A stretch of 64,000 nucleotides of DNA from Watersipora subatra (GCF_963576615.1 NC_088716.1:3658001-3722000), one strand, 5' to 3'. Shown: positions 1-12,706, numbered from the stretch's first letter. Numbers and translations: made by a program. Notes: a model not told the origin generated them from the letters alone.

Positions 1-1255
1 CTGCCCAGTTTTTCATACGCTGCACTCTGCACTTAATGTCGTCTTTGCTGATGGTGAGTCCTTGCTGAGCCACAGTGTGTTGTTGGTTCTCTTTAAGCCT
101 CTTCAGCCAATTTGCAGTGGTGTTATGAGTGGTCTCTTTCTCCCAGATGTCCTTCCAGAACTTTGAAGTGCTAGATCGGGGAGGCTCAGACATTGGCCTC
201 TGCAGTTCACCTTTGAACTGGGAATACACTCTAGATGGATTATTGATGAACAGTTTGTTCATTCTCTTGTTATCTCGCTCTTTGGTGTACCGCTTCAGTC
301 GTGCCGAGAGTGCTACTAGCCGCTGTTTGGCAGATTCTAGAGCTTCTATTGTGGCTTCCCTTTTTGGACGCTCCAAACTGTGGTTAGATCTCTCACTGAG
401 CCTACTAACTTTCTTGCGCAAGTCCTTGATCTTATTTTGTAGCCTCAGCTGCCAGGATGGAATGGCTTGAAGCCTTGTTGGCATTGGCTTAATATCCATC
501 TCCTTCAAGATGACGGTTGCTGTACTGTAGATTAAGGCATTGGTCTCACTGATTGATCCAGTTGAGATCGACTCCAGTGCCATGTTAATGTCTTCTAACA
601 GCTTCTTAGGTATGGCCTTGCTAATTCTTCGTAGTGGTACCCTGCTTCCATAATCATTAGCAGCTGACATCTTGTTGATGATATTTTCTGCAAGCTCTTT
701 CACCCTTGGGTCAAGGGTGAAAGATGGGTGAAATGGGTGAAATGGCTTCAAGCCATTCCATCCTGCAAGGTCCAAGTGCATGTCCTCTTCAGCCCGTGAG
801 TCAGTGTGACAGTGTGTGTTGATATGCACTCCTCGTTGGTTGAGGTTACTTGGGTGAACTTTTCCCTAATTTCATCTACCTCAAGTTGTGATATGAGGTG
901 CCGCTTGATTATGTTACTCCTCTGAGCTACAAGTTGCTTAGCGGTTAGTGGCAATTCAGGGCGCATGTTTATCCACAGTTGACGCATCCTTCCCATGTAG
1001 CCCCACTTTTGAGGTTCACTCATAAAGTAGCACTGCATGAGGTCCGTGTTATCAGTCCGAGTCCATTTCATCCGTTTTGAACCAGTAGCCCATTTTTCAC
1101 TGCCTTGTCCTGGTTCAGCTACAGGCAGCGCGGACCTTGTTTGACCGGGCGACGTCCGAGCCGGCATGGCTTTGGTTATTGCACTCATCATAGAGGTTGT
1201 AGACGTTATACAAGCAAAGGTTTTGTCTAAGGACCACCAGAAAAGTGCAGTTGTT
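1..1255 (-). mobile_element. LINE with restriction-like endonuclease type ORF, 5' part, runs off the left edge
   Basis: Minus-strand reading gives the N-terminal half of a non-LTR retrotransposon protein. A frame starting near 1188 and ending at 748 reads KRMKWTRTDNTDLMQCYFMS, GYMGRMRQLW and QRSNIIKRHLISQLEVDEIR, the segment that precedes the reverse transcriptase in R2/NeSL/Hero-like LINEs. After a break near 750 a second frame stays open to base 1 and includes VYSQFKG and FWKDIWEKETTHN, again typical just upstream of the RT domain. The RT and endonuclease lie beyond the window. The stop near 750 suggests that the copy is dead, unless the shift is a sequencing error. Family assignment is from remembered motifs; the exact clade is not determined. 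Confidence 0.8.
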
Positions 1256-1318
1256 GGGGTTTGAACCGAGGACCTAATGATCATGGTCCCGATACCTTAC
1301 CAACTGCGCTATCTGTCC
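1256..1318 (-). other. tRNA-like sequence at the 5' end of the LINE
   Basis: On the minus strand, 1311-1300 reads TAGCGCAGTTGG, a good A box, and 1267-1257 reads GGTTCAAACCC, a good B box; the spacing is that of a tRNA gene. The fold is not a clean cloverleaf, so this is tRNA-derived rather than a working tRNA. It abuts the LINE 5' region directly. It could be the LINE's own internal promoter, a SINE head, or an old tRNA target. Confidence 0.55.
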
Positions 1319-1327
1319 TGTATATTA

Positions 1328-2027
<700 letters not shown>

Positions 2028-5000
2028 CTATATTCTGAAGTCAAGGATGTAGAAGAGGATTTCAGCTATGAATGTCTGCAGAACTTGGAGTATTTGGACT
2101 GGACAATTAAAGAGTCGCTACGCTTCTTTCCTCCCGTTCTACGGTACGACTCCTACTGGTGCTTTTAGTAGGTTCATTGCTATAGAAGTAGCTAATCTGT
2201 ACAGTCAAACCCTGTACAGTCAAACCCTGTACAGTCAAACCCTGTACAGACAAACCCTGTACAGTCAAAACCTGTACAGTCAGACCCTGTACAGTCAAAC
2301 CCTGTACAGACAAACCCTGTACAGTCAAACGACAAACCTCGGCTGATGAAGTTAATCCATCGCAGTATACAATGACCCCTCTTTCTCTCTCCCGGAAAAA
2401 AATTAAAATATGAGAAATTGAAACTAATCTTTAAAATATGAACCACAGTTTTAACACCAGAACACTTAAACTGCCTCTAAAACTTATTGTATTTATTGTG
2501 GAGTTTTATATTTAACAAGTAGACAAATTGAAGTTTTTTTAACTGACTTGCAGTTTATATTTCAGCTTCAGCTCTAGTATTTCAAGTCAGAGAATGCACT
2601 TAAGCATTAGTATGGACTTGATCTGGTCTAAATATTTGTGATTGGGATGAACAGGATTTGTTGTGAGAAGGAAATCACATGTTTGTAAATATCAGGGAGA
2701 TTTATGTATTTTAGTTTTATTTTTTATTTTTTTTAATCCGTAATTTTTCAACTTTTTACTCTACAAAGTACTGAAGCCTCGAAGGCTGAACTGCAAATAA
2801 GAACACATTAGCATAATTGTTATAATTTCTTTTAACATGGTTATAAACAGATAATAAAAACTAGAAATTCCTCTGTCATACAGCCCACGACCATAGTGGT
2901 ATTGGAAAAAAGAAAGGGTACTGATGGTTGAGAAATGCAATATTAGCAATCAAAAGGCACTGCAGTGCAATAGGATAACTGTAATGGTAGCTGTAATGGT
3001 AGCTGTAATGTACTGGGTGTTATTATGTACAACAAACAGCAATAATGAAAGGAAAAGGTTACATGTTTATATCTCTCTCCTGCAATAGGAGAAATGCAAT
3101 ATTAGAAGTAAAATGGCAAGCTGCTGCGTAATATACACAGGCTGGGGGGCTGTATATCATTGGTCATAGCAAGCAATAGCAAGAAGTTGTGATATTTATC
3201 AAGATTTCAGTATTTCAGTAAACTTATATATGCTATATATACAACTAAAAAGGGTAGTGCTGGTTGAGAAATGCAATATTAGCAGTCAATGGCAGCACAG
3301 TGCAATAGGAGAGCTGCAATGGTAGCTGCGATGGTAAATGTAATATACTGGGTGTTATTATGTACAACAAACAGCAATAATGAAAGGAAAATATTATATG
3401 TTTATATCTCTCCCCTGCAATAGGAGAAATGCAATATTAGAAGTAAAATGGCAAGCTGCTGCGTAATATACACAGCAGCTATTGCTTGTTATTTGTTACT
3501 TACTGTTAAAATATACAAAATTAGGCCAAAATCCTAATTTTGTATATTTTGACAATTAATTATTTAGTATTTAACAATATTAACTTTAACAATAATTTTA
3601 ACAGCCAGAGCAATACTATGACATCACACAAAGAGGAGGCAACTCTACACTATTGTAAAATACAAACAGTCTGTTACACCCAGCATTACTATGACTAGTT
3701 TTGATGAAGTAAAATTGACAGATGTTACATGGTTAAAACGTGATTTTATTCGTCAGTCAAGTGGCCTTAGTGATATGTTGTTGCAGGTACAACTAACCAT
3801 GACTGTTTATGTCGGTTGTAGGCTTGACAGGGCTACTGTAGAAGATGCAACTATTAATGACTTCACGATTCCTAAAGGCATGATGATTTCCTGCTTGGTC
3901 TATCCTATGCACCATGACCCCGAGTACTGGCCCAACCCTGAAACCTTTGACCCAGTCAGGTATGAGAACCTAAGAACTCAGGCTACAGCAAGTGTAATGA
4001 TGCTATAATTTACGTAGACATAACCTTTTCCAGTATTTACTATCATTTTAAAGATAAGCTTGTACAAAGTATCAGTAGAATTAGTAAACTTAGAATTAGT
4101 AAACTTTATTAAAAAGTATCGGTATTTTTTATCATTTGTGGTTGTTTTTTATGTTGGAGGTGATCTGACTGCCAGGATGTTTCAAGATTAAAATCGACAA
4201 ACTTTAGCATGAGGTTTTCAGATAGCTGATGTGTATTGAGAGTAGGACATTTTACGTACGTTGGTGCCTTTTAAATGGTGCTTCAGAAATTGTCATGTTG
4301 TCAGTGACATCCAAACTTTGTCACCGGTTTGTTAATAGTTCTTGTCTGTAGATGTATGTATGCTCCGCGTTTGATAAATTTTAGCTAGGTAGTAAGTGCC
4401 AATGATTTAGAAAAGTTCTAGATTATTCCAAGGTTGATGTCGCTGGTAAAAAGAGACATTTAAATATGAACTTACACAAAATTTTAGTAAACTTTATTAA
4501 AAAATATCGGTATTTTTCTATCATTTGTGGATTGTTTTTTATGTTGGAGGTGATCTGACTGCCTGGATGTTTCAAGATCAAAATTGACAAACTCGTTCGT
4601 GGTTGAAACACTCAGATCAAGCGAAAGTGTGATTATGACATCTATAGTTGTAAAGAGACTAGAGGTGGAACGAGACAGGTTTTTTAAGTTCGAGACGAGA
4701 CTCGAGACACTGTCTTGTGAAAATTCGAGACACGAGACACGAGACAGTAAAATAATGAGCATTTGGTGATGATTTCACTACACAAGTACTAGCTACTCGG
4801 TATATACAAATTAATAAATCTATTTTTAAATTGAATTTTCACCTGGTGTAAACGAGTTAAATACAACATTTTAATTATTATAGTGATATGCATGTAGTTT
4901 TTGTAAACAAAAGTGACACAAACAGCTCTAAAATACCGAAGTTATATATTCTAAGAATTTTAAGCTTGATTGATCATAATTATTATAAACATATTGCTTT

Positions 5001-7377
5001 GTACATGCATATTTTTACCATCTATTGAATAGTTTTTACTTTTTAATGTAATGTGTAATGAAACCGATAGCCGTCGCTCTACAAAGAAATACCGCAACTA
5101 AAAGAACACACGATAACACTTTCATTCTTATCGTTTCATTAATGTTAAGTTTTGTTTATGTATTAACTGTAGTATGTGAATTATATTTAAATTGTACTCA
5201 TGAAATTATATTAATTACTGTATACATGCACATGTATATTCTTATATTGAGTTAACAAAACGTCATTGTTAACCGACCACGGACTATGGTCGACACGGCC
5301 TTTCATTCGTTTCTCCGTGTCCGGGCAAGTTTTACCCGCGATTGGTAGTACAGTGAAACTCGGATAACTCAAACTTCAAGGGACCGAGCAAAAGTGTTCG
5401 AATTATCAGAGTGTTCAAGTTATCAGAGCACTGTCACAAGTCCATGTATTTACTTATTTATTAGTAGATACATGAACATATACAAACTATAATATAAATC
5501 AAAAGCACAAATGGCTTGTTTCAAATTAAATGCTTCTAATGTAAAGTTTAAAACGTTTTTATCAAAAAGTATAGAGATTTTTCTATCACTTGAGATTGGT
5601 TTGTTGTTTGAGGTGATGTTATTGCCAGGACGTTTTTTAGATTGACATTGGCAAAACTTGATCGTTGCTGAAATGCTCAAAGAAAAGACATCTTTTTCTT
5701 TTGAGCGTTTTACCAACGATCAATTTTGCCGATCTTTCTTGAAGTTTTTGCAAAGATTACCTTACTTTACCTGGGATTCGTTAAGAGCAACACTCCGAGG
5801 CAGTTCAATTAAGTTTTACGAGGTTTTACGGTACATTGTATATCACTCACGCTTTTTGAATGGATACTTATTGAATGTACACACGTATTTTGTGTTTAGG
5901 TCAAACGATGAATAGTTTTTTTTAGCTAAGACAATGTATACGTTTGATTACAACATTTTTTAAGACGTTTTAAACATTCAACATTCCGACGTTAATTCAA
6001 CACGGAATCAACGTCGGAAAACTATTCATCACGGGCTAGCCGGGTCACGCACTCAAGGATTTTCGCCACGCAAATACAAAACAAAAACAACATGCTGTTT
6101 TTGTTTTGTATGTGCGTGGCGAAAATCCTTGCGCCCGTGACCCGGCTAGCCCGTGCTATTCATCGTATAGAAGTATAAATCAAATTTCACCAAACCTTTA
6201 GAACAGTCGTTGACAAAAATATTTTGCCGATGGTGGTAGTAACAACGCTTATGAATTACGAAAAGTTGAGGTTTACCTCTATGGCTTGGAATAAAGTGAT
6301 TTTCTAAAGCGATAGCAACCGTTTCGGTAGCCGTTGGGCAAAAAACAGTTCGAATTAACAGTGTTGAGTTCGAGTTATATAGAGCCATTTATCATTGCGT
6401 GGGAACGGACCAAGCAAATCCAGTCGAGTTAACCATGTGTTCGCTATATCCAAGGGCGAGTTATCCATGTTTCACTGTATATACGTAAAAGAGGCTCGAA
6501 TTTTATGAAGGTCAGTTGGTGTTTAGACACGATACGATAAAATACAGACATTTTACCCGCAAAAGTTATCCAATTTATTAAATTGGATTATCCGAAGAGT
6601 AATTAGATACGACCCGGTATCTGTTTTAAGAACACAGAACCGAACTAAAATATAACAGGGCCGTTGTCTGGACTACATGATTAGACTCAGTGGCCAACAT
6701 AATCAATAGCAACAGGTAGTAACGGACCGGGTATAACTTTAAAGGCAGCTGCCCGCAATCCGTTACAATATATGGAGTTGTTGCTACCGCAAGAAGCCAT
6801 GTTTTAACGACCGTGCGCAGGCGCTTTAGTTCTATTTCCTGTCTCGAGTTTGGCAATAGTTAACTCGAGACGAGACCAATACGAGACGAGACAGGTCGAT
6901 ACTCGAGACGTCTCGTGTCTCGTTCCACATCTAAAAGAGACTGACAGAATGGAGACGGGTAACATTGCAACCTGAAAGCAATAGCAATATCATAACCATT
7001 TTGCACATCTTTTTTCCCTGAGCGTTTTAAGTGCGATCAAGTTTTACCGATTTTAATCTTGAAACATCCTGGCAGTCAGATCACCTCAAACATCAAAACA
7101 ACATCAAATGATAGAAATATTTCAACACTTTCTGATAGAATTTACTAAAATTTTGTGTTGATCTTTAAATAATGACTGAGAGCTAACTCAAGTCTGAATA
7201 TCTGACAGGTTTTCACCTGAGCAGAGAACGGAGATTCAACAGAGTGCATTTCTACCCTTTGGTGCTGGAAGCAGGAATTGTTTAGCTAGTCGACTGGCTC
7301 TCTTAGAGCTAAAAGTATCACTAGTGAAGCTTGTAAAAGAATTCCGATTTGAGAAAACGTCTAAAACACCTGGATTG
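2028..7377 (+). CDS. Cytochrome P450, CYP3 clan, C-terminal half (partial gene)
   Basis: Heme-thiolate monooxygenase, normally anchored in the ER and fed electrons by P450 reductase. Three exons join in phase: 2028-2143, 3822-3959 and 7209-7377, all with AG acceptors and GT donors (GTACGA, GTATGA, GTAAGT). Exon 1 holds the K helix (TIKESLRFFPP; ExxR motif). Exon 2 reads TIPKGMMISC and HHDPEYWPNPETFDP, the strands and PERF-like region. Exon 3 holds the heme loop FLPFGAGSRNC with the cysteine ligand intact, then RLALLELKVSLVKL. The order and spacing match CYP3/thromboxane-synthase-like P450s. The N-terminal half must lie left of the window, beyond the LINE. The last 25 or so residues were not found with certainty. 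The frame is intact across all joins, so a live gene is likely. Confidence 0.88.
2197..2330. repeat. 15-bp minisatellite, about 9 copies
   Basis: Unit CTGTACAGTCAAACC with a few changes, in the P450 intron 50 bp after the donor. Because 15 is a multiple of 3 it leaves false open frames on both strands. Confidence 0.95.
2913..3475. repeat. Two direct copies of a 228-bp sequence
   Basis: 2913-3140 and 3248-3475 are closely similar in the same direction; both begin AAAGGGTA and end GCGTAATATACACAG. They are separated by 107 bp. The family is not recognised. Confidence 0.8.
4096..4205 (+). repeat. Solo arm of the long-TIR foldback family
   Basis: Matches the left arm of the element at 4455 (AGGTGATCTGACTGCCAGGA and flanks). 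It has no partner arm, so it is a fragment. Confidence 0.7.
4660..6933. mobile_element. hAT-type non-autonomous element, middle layer
   Basis: Termini TAGAGGTGGAACGAGACA and TGTCTCGTTCCACATCTA are inverted repeats. They are flanked by a perfect 8-bp duplication AAAGAGAC (4652-4659 and 6934-6941), the hAT hallmark. No transposase was seen. Without its own insert (5351-6477) the element is about 1.15 kb. Confidence 0.88.
5351..6477 (-). mobile_element. TA-target element, copy 1 (inner layer)
   Basis: Termini CAGTGAAACTCGGATAACTC and GAGTTATCCATGTTTCACTG, flanked by TA on both sides. It is the same family as the copies at 29643, 42565 and 55544 but opposite in direction and more diverged at the ends. 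It contains the 120-bp foldback (about 6031-6154) flanked by CTATTCAT. A Tc1/mariner (pogo-like) relationship is inferred from the TA duplication and TIR style. No transposase is present. Confidence 0.88.
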
Positions 7378-7442
7378 GTAAGTTATTTAATAGCAATAGT
7401 AGTGTATAAGCAGTAGTAGTAGTGTTATTAGTACTAGTATCA

Positions 7443-7501
7443 GTTTTGAGTGTGAGTGTGTGCGCGTGTGTGTGCGCGCGTGTGTGTGTGTGTGTGTGTG
7501 T
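7443..7501. repeat. (GT)n microsatellite
   Basis: GTGTGT run with GCGC interruptions, just downstream of the last visible P450 exon. Confidence 0.9.
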
Positions 7502-7589
7502 ACGTGATCCCTTGGGGATCACGTATGGTGTATGAGTACTGCAGGCAGAGGCTGTGTGCATGTTTTTTTAAGAGCACAAACATTTCTAT

Positions 7590-7735
7590 GATCTTTATTG
7601 GGCATGTCTGAGCCCAGTGGTAAGGAAACCTTGACAACTGGAGATGTGTCCAGTTGCAAAAGGCTGGATACAATTCCTGTCACAACTGGTGTCCTTTTGG
7701 GGAGTTGTGGCCCCAACCTGTTGTTCTAGACTATT
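7590..7735 (-). mobile_element. SINE-like sequence, minus orientation
   Basis: The minus strand contains ACTGGACACATCTCCAGTTG followed by a run ending GTTTCCTTAC. The same order occurs at 63768-63935 in plus orientation, downstream of a B-box-like GGTTCAGTTCC. This fits two copies of one tRNA-headed SINE family. The head is poorly preserved here. Confidence 0.5.
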
Positions 7736-9049
7736 AGGCTACAGATGCTCCTTCAGTTACAGTAGTTGTATTACCTTGTAGTTTACTAATTTCCTGTTAG
7801 AAAGAAACTAGTTGTGGTTCAGTTACTGATTCACTAAATGAGAGACTTGCATGTGTAAATTGACTGTAAATTGTACATCTGATCTATTATATATACTGTA
7901 TAAGGATATCTCTATCAACTTTTAGGGAACCCATAGACTAACCCAACTTTAACAAGCTAAGATCACTTTGCATATGATAAACAAACTCGACCTTGACATT
8001 GCCATATTGCCAAGCTCACTAAATACCCCTTAGTTAATACTGTATGGCCATAGTTTATAATCTGAAGGAACTTACTTGAATTATTTTTTTGTTTTCTTTA
8101 TCCAAGAGTGACTTGTTTACACTCTCCTAACAAACGATTTTGCTTTTCTGAATGGCTTTATTACTTTGTCCTGCATTTGCTGGTATGACCTTGACATTCA
8201 GACATATATTGTAGAACTCAGGATTTAAGAAGGGGCTTTCCTTCCTAGATATGGCTGAGCCGATAGAAATCAGTGCTGTCCCTCGCTAAACTAGAGCAGA
8301 AGAGTTGATCTCTATATTGCCAATAGGAAACACCATTAGCCAGAGCGTTTTATATGTAAAGTGTGGCCACCCTAAAGGAAATGGTCTTCTATGGTTCTAA
8401 AACTAGTATGAAATATAAGTGATATATATTATATAAGATTACTTTTTTATCTCTGCGTATTATCTTGAAACACAATCAACACTTTTTGGAAGGTCGTGTT
8501 TATTAAACACGACCTGTATACATGTTTACGAGGTCTTAGATAATATGATAAGATATGGAAAACTATATTTAGATTTTCGATTAATTTTATGTTTGCATAT
8601 CAAAAAATATATTTTATGTAGAAAAAATTGTAGCAGCAGAATTGATCTCAATTTTGGAACCACTCATCAGTTGCTGTTTTAGTTTGATTGGACAAACTCA
8701 GGTAGATGTCCAACTTCCTTTCAAATCCTTCTCATATTTATCCACATGCTAGTAGAAGATGTATGTGTATATTTAAGATATATATTTTTGTATGTCTAAA
8801 ACCTGATGAGCTGTTTTAGAATCTTTTAAGCAATTAGTCAAGGAGTTTTTCTCTCAACATGTCTTACATATTATTTCTTCACGAGACGGATCACTCTTTG
8901 GTTAATTTGAATCAATTCTTTAGCAAACTTCCTGATATTTAAAACGATGATTTAGAAAACTGGCCAAGTGAAGGAGTGCTGCTTTTCTGTTTCATTTGCT
9001 GTCGTTTTATGCAAATTAAACATTTCAACATTAGTTTGAATCTAAATGT
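7736..9049. other. Non-coding, between P450 and WAP genes
   Basis: AT-rich with no recognised repeat and no convincing exon. A terminal P450 exon was searched for here; short candidates such as the one after the AG at about 8203 do not match the family C-terminus. Confidence 0.5.
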
Positions 9050-9055
9050 TTTATT
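9050..9055 (-). terminator. AATAAA poly(A) signal of the WAP gene
   Basis: Minus-strand AATAAA about 97 nt after the stop codon at 9152, a normal distance for an animal 3' UTR. Confidence 0.55.
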
Positions 9056-9151
9056 ATAATTATTATCTAATCGAAGATATGAAAGTGTACAGCAAATGTT
9101 CAGAACAGCAGCAGTGCTATTTTTTCTAAACAGGAATTGGCATCAAGAAAT

Positions 9152-11948
9152 TTAATGGCGCCTTTGGTGTGGTTTAACGCACTTCTTTCCCTGGCATCTT
9201 GTAACAACACAGCATTTGAGCCTTCCTTCGCAACTATGGTCATCTTTACACAAGTCCAGTGTCTGCACGCGACTGCACCTACTCAAAGGAAGCTGCCTTG
9301 GGCGCCTTGGACACCTATTAAAACATGTCAAACATAAGTTTAAGACTGAAACAAAGATTTCGGTGGAGAGGCAAAGGAAATTAAGTTGAACAATTTAAAA
9401 ACACGAGATAATTTGGAGAAATGTTTTCTCACCCGAGTAAACTCGGTTTTGTAGTTATGTTTTTCTAAACTTCCGGTTTACATAGAATTACAAAATTTAG
9501 TTCGCTTTGTGTGTGATTTATTCTCAGTATAATTCTGATGTTACCACTTGATTGAACTATTAGTTTTTGAAATATTGCAGACCAAGAGAACTTCTAATAG
9601 ACTGAGAAATGAAAAATGGCTGCCTTAAGCGCATTAGTTTCTGATGACTGATTGAAATTTTTAATAATGATTTTTAACAATAATGACAATCAAAAATAAA
9701 CAAAACTAAAAAGCTTCTCTCCAGCAACAAGAGTATTACATGAAAACCATTTTTTTTATAAACAATATACTCACTCTATCAGACTCACTTCACATTATGT
9801 TTACATCTAAATCGTCAGTTCTTTAAACGAATGCGAAAAGATTTCATAAATTTTTTATGAAATTGTTTTATTTTTTGTTTTTTGTTTTCTCAGCAACAAG
9901 AGATTTACACTAAAGCTATGTATTTGGTCGTTTATTCTTGGGGACTTGCGTGCGTATTCAAAGTTACGATTCAAAGTGTTAAAGAAAGAAATGTTGTACG
10001 GGCTAAATGAGAATAATCAGATGAGGACATCAGTTTAAGGCACTCGATTCACTTCACTGTATCAGTCAAACCCAATTTCAATATAATATTGTTAAGTATT
10101 TTGTGAAATTTGATGAAATTTGTGAAATATTCCGCATGAAATAAAACAAACCCTTGACAATGATGTTGAACTAGAGAAAATATATTGATGATACGAAATC
10201 TGATCCAGTAAACTTACGATCCACGTTTCTGAGATCTTGCCATGCGCAAAGGCTCCACACAAACTCTTGGGCAGCCTATAAAAAAGACAAAAACATGGTC
10301 ACATGGTATAGCTCTCAATTTATGACTACTAGAAGTTGTCTGTTTACTCATTGCAAATGATAGGATAGTTTTATCGATCTCAAGTAACTAAAATTATGAA
10401 AAAATAGGATGTGGAAACTGGTACACTTCTGAAAGTAAAGCTACACTCAAATTCAAAAATGACAGTGAGATTATATGATGTCAATGTGAAAATGTTTAAG
10501 GCACTCTCTGCAGAGAATGAGGTGAGTTTACATACCACAGCATATTTTCCCTGGAGGACAGTTTCTGTTGGTCCTACACATGTGGGGACCTATTTTGATG
10601 CATGGAATTTTTCGGAGTCCCGGTGGCTTAGGACAGACCAAACGCCGATTCTGATCAACTGCAAAGGTGTAAATAAAGGATTAACTTGTATGGTATTATA
10701 TATCATTGTGCGCGATGGTACATTGATGTGCTTTGTTGTACACTGAGCCGTTAAACAGGGGACAGTTGAACACCCTCCCAGCTCGTAACAGTAAAGAGAA
10801 CATGACTAAAACAGCTTCTAGCTAGACAAAGAAACCAATGAAAACATAAAATTTATATCGAAGAAAAAGGTCCTACATCTCTGATTTGATAGCCAAATGG
10901 AATTTTTGACCTTATCCACATTTGGTAGATCTGTCAAGATTAGATTTCTAACTTTATTTTTTTAAACATGCCAACATTATTATCTTTTTTTTAAATTTTC
11001 AGTCCCATTTTTTGGCTATTGTTCTTAGAATTCTTCATGCTTTTTTTTATAAAATTTGCTAATTATTTTACAAAACTGGTAGGTAAAGTCATGGCAGGGG
11101 TGAAATTGACACCCTATAGAAGTACACTAAGTAACTAAGTTTACGAACATTTTTCGTTCCAGATTTCTGTTCGAAAACCGAATTGTTCGAATGCCAAATA
11201 AATTTTCCATAAAAAGAAATATTAAATAATGTGTTCTTATAATATACATATTTCTGTAAAACTTAATGAATTAATGCATAAAACATATATAAAAACAATC
11301 ATATAAAACAAATATATAAAACATAACATAAGCTTATGTTATGTTAATAGAACATAACATATGTTATTTTAACAATAAATTATAAAATAAAGTCTAGAGT
11401 CTACATTGCTATTATCTGTTGTTTTTAACTTCCTTTTTGGCTTCTCATCACAGCTGACTTTCTTACGACAAGACTAATAAAAATAGGTCACCAAAATGTG
11501 AAATAAAGTGTTTGCATAATGCGCAAAGAGTACACAGTGTTAGTCTACCCTCGTTCACAGGCCGGCTCAAACGAATGCTGCTGAATCAGTGCGTGGCTGT
11601 TTGAATTCAAAAAGAAAATGTTCTCGTGTTTCTTGCTCTAGTTCAGAAAGGTTCAAGTACTGAGGTTCTCTTGTAACTTGTAGACAAATTATCACAAAAT
11701 ACAAAGGTAGAAAGCAAAAAGTTTGACACACTGTGAACTTTCAGGTTTTTAGATACTCGCAAACTAAATCACAACACATGTTCTTCAGCCATCTCAGCTA
11801 TTGAATGCAGTACAAGCTATTCATACAAAAGACTGCCCTTACAGTTTCAAAGCAACCAACTGTATCTTATGTGCTTACCGAACCTGCAGGTAACTGTCAC
11901 TCCCAGTACTAATAACACAACAGCGCCGGCACCTTTCAATGACAACAT
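9152..11948 (-). CDS. Secreted single-WAP-domain peptide (four-disulfide core), complete
   Basis: Three exons on the minus strand: 11948-11879, 10275-10218 and 9314-9152. Donors are GTAAGC and GTAAGT, acceptors TATAG and AATAG, and phases 1 and 2 match at each join. The product is 96 residues. Residues 1-20 are a clear signal peptide (MLSLKGAGAVVLLVLGVTVT). A short basic linker with a CPRVC pair and a KR site follows. Residues 44-91 form a WAP domain with the eight cysteines at 44, 56, 65, 71, 77, 78, 83 and 88 (DLCKDDHSC, LKCC, TRCQGKKC). WAP proteins of this size act as protease inhibitors or antibacterial peptides outside the cell; which applies here is unknown. The strongly basic charge favours a defence role, by inference. 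All joins are predicted from sequence only. Confidence 0.86.
10408..10521 (+). CDS. Candidate exon of unknown gene
   Basis: A 114-nt open stretch in phase 0-0 after an AATAG acceptor and before a GAG|GTGAGT donor. It reads DVETGTLLKVKLHSNSKM and TVRLYDVNVKMFKALSAENE. The start phase would fit the end of P450 exon 3, and KMTVRLY faintly resembles the P450 C-terminal strand, but the match is weak. It lies inside the first intron of the minus-strand WAP gene. It may be chance. Confidence 0.25.
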
Positions 11949-11980
11949 GGTGGTCTGATGTCTCAATGTTTTGATGAGGC

Positions 11981-11988
11981 ATTTTATA
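11981..11988 (-). promoter_or_regulatory. TATA box of the WAP gene
   Basis: Minus-strand TATAAAAT, 33 bp before the start codon at 11948. It would place transcription start only about ten bases before the ATG, so the leader is very short. Confidence 0.45.
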
Positions 11989-12706
11989 TGTTAGATATGG
12001 GTCATGAGACAGGACTCTTTATTGCTGCCCAATGATGCGATCTTAAGATCTTACGGATCGCAGACTAAATAGCTGATCCCATCCTGGCACTACCCTGATA
12101 GCAATCAGTTGATACGTTAATCCACTATCTTAATCCACTATGTACTCCGGTGCAGATCAGCTTCACTCACAATGCCATAGCGTGAAATCTTACAATCATT
12201 ACTACTATAATTTTATTATTAAGGTGGAACAGATGTAAATTAAGTTTCTATTCAGCAATAATGTAGCGACACATCCCGGTATGGCGCTTAGGCCATTATA
12301 ACAACGGTCGTGTCGTTTGCATTCTGTCGTGATTCAGTGTCGCTATTGGGACACAAAACAACCGTATGATGTGCCATATTTGTGTCAAGGAAACAGTCTT
12401 AGTGATCTTGTGCGTTAGCAAAGGTTAAAGATACAAATTTGACATAAGGTGTCACGCAACTATCGCTCTACTATAGCACCCTATAGAAACAGGATCTACT
12501 TGTCAGCCCATTGTAGTGCTTCGGTACTGCTGCAGCCAGGTGTCATTACACTATCGCTGTATAAAAATTTAGTAACTGTCACCTATGGTGGAGACAAAAT
12601 TCTTCATATTTTCATATAAAGAGAAATATTTTAACTAACTAATTAGATGAGTTATTTCATTATCAAGATTGTCATGTGATATTTAATGAGAGCTTAGTTT
12701 CTAGTA
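11989..12706. other. Upstream of the WAP gene, nothing recognised
   Basis: No coding frame, clear inverted repeat or tandem array seen. Confidence 0.4.

Larger units (their letters stand above)
4455..7175. mobile_element. Long-inverted-repeat foldback element, outer layer of a three-layer nest
   Basis: The left arm (about 4455-4620) and right arm (about 6990-7175) are inverted copies of each other. Both contain the AGGTGATCTGACTGCC block and its complement, and end near ACACAAAATTTTAGT. A second whole copy lies at 51100-51576. That copy lacks the central insertion and so serves as an empty site. End positions are approximate and I found no clear target duplication. Confidence 0.75.

Noticed and set aside
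8200-8235. Short P450 last exon (TYIVELRI)
   Set aside because: Phase fits, but it is too short and lacks the expected residues before the final strand.
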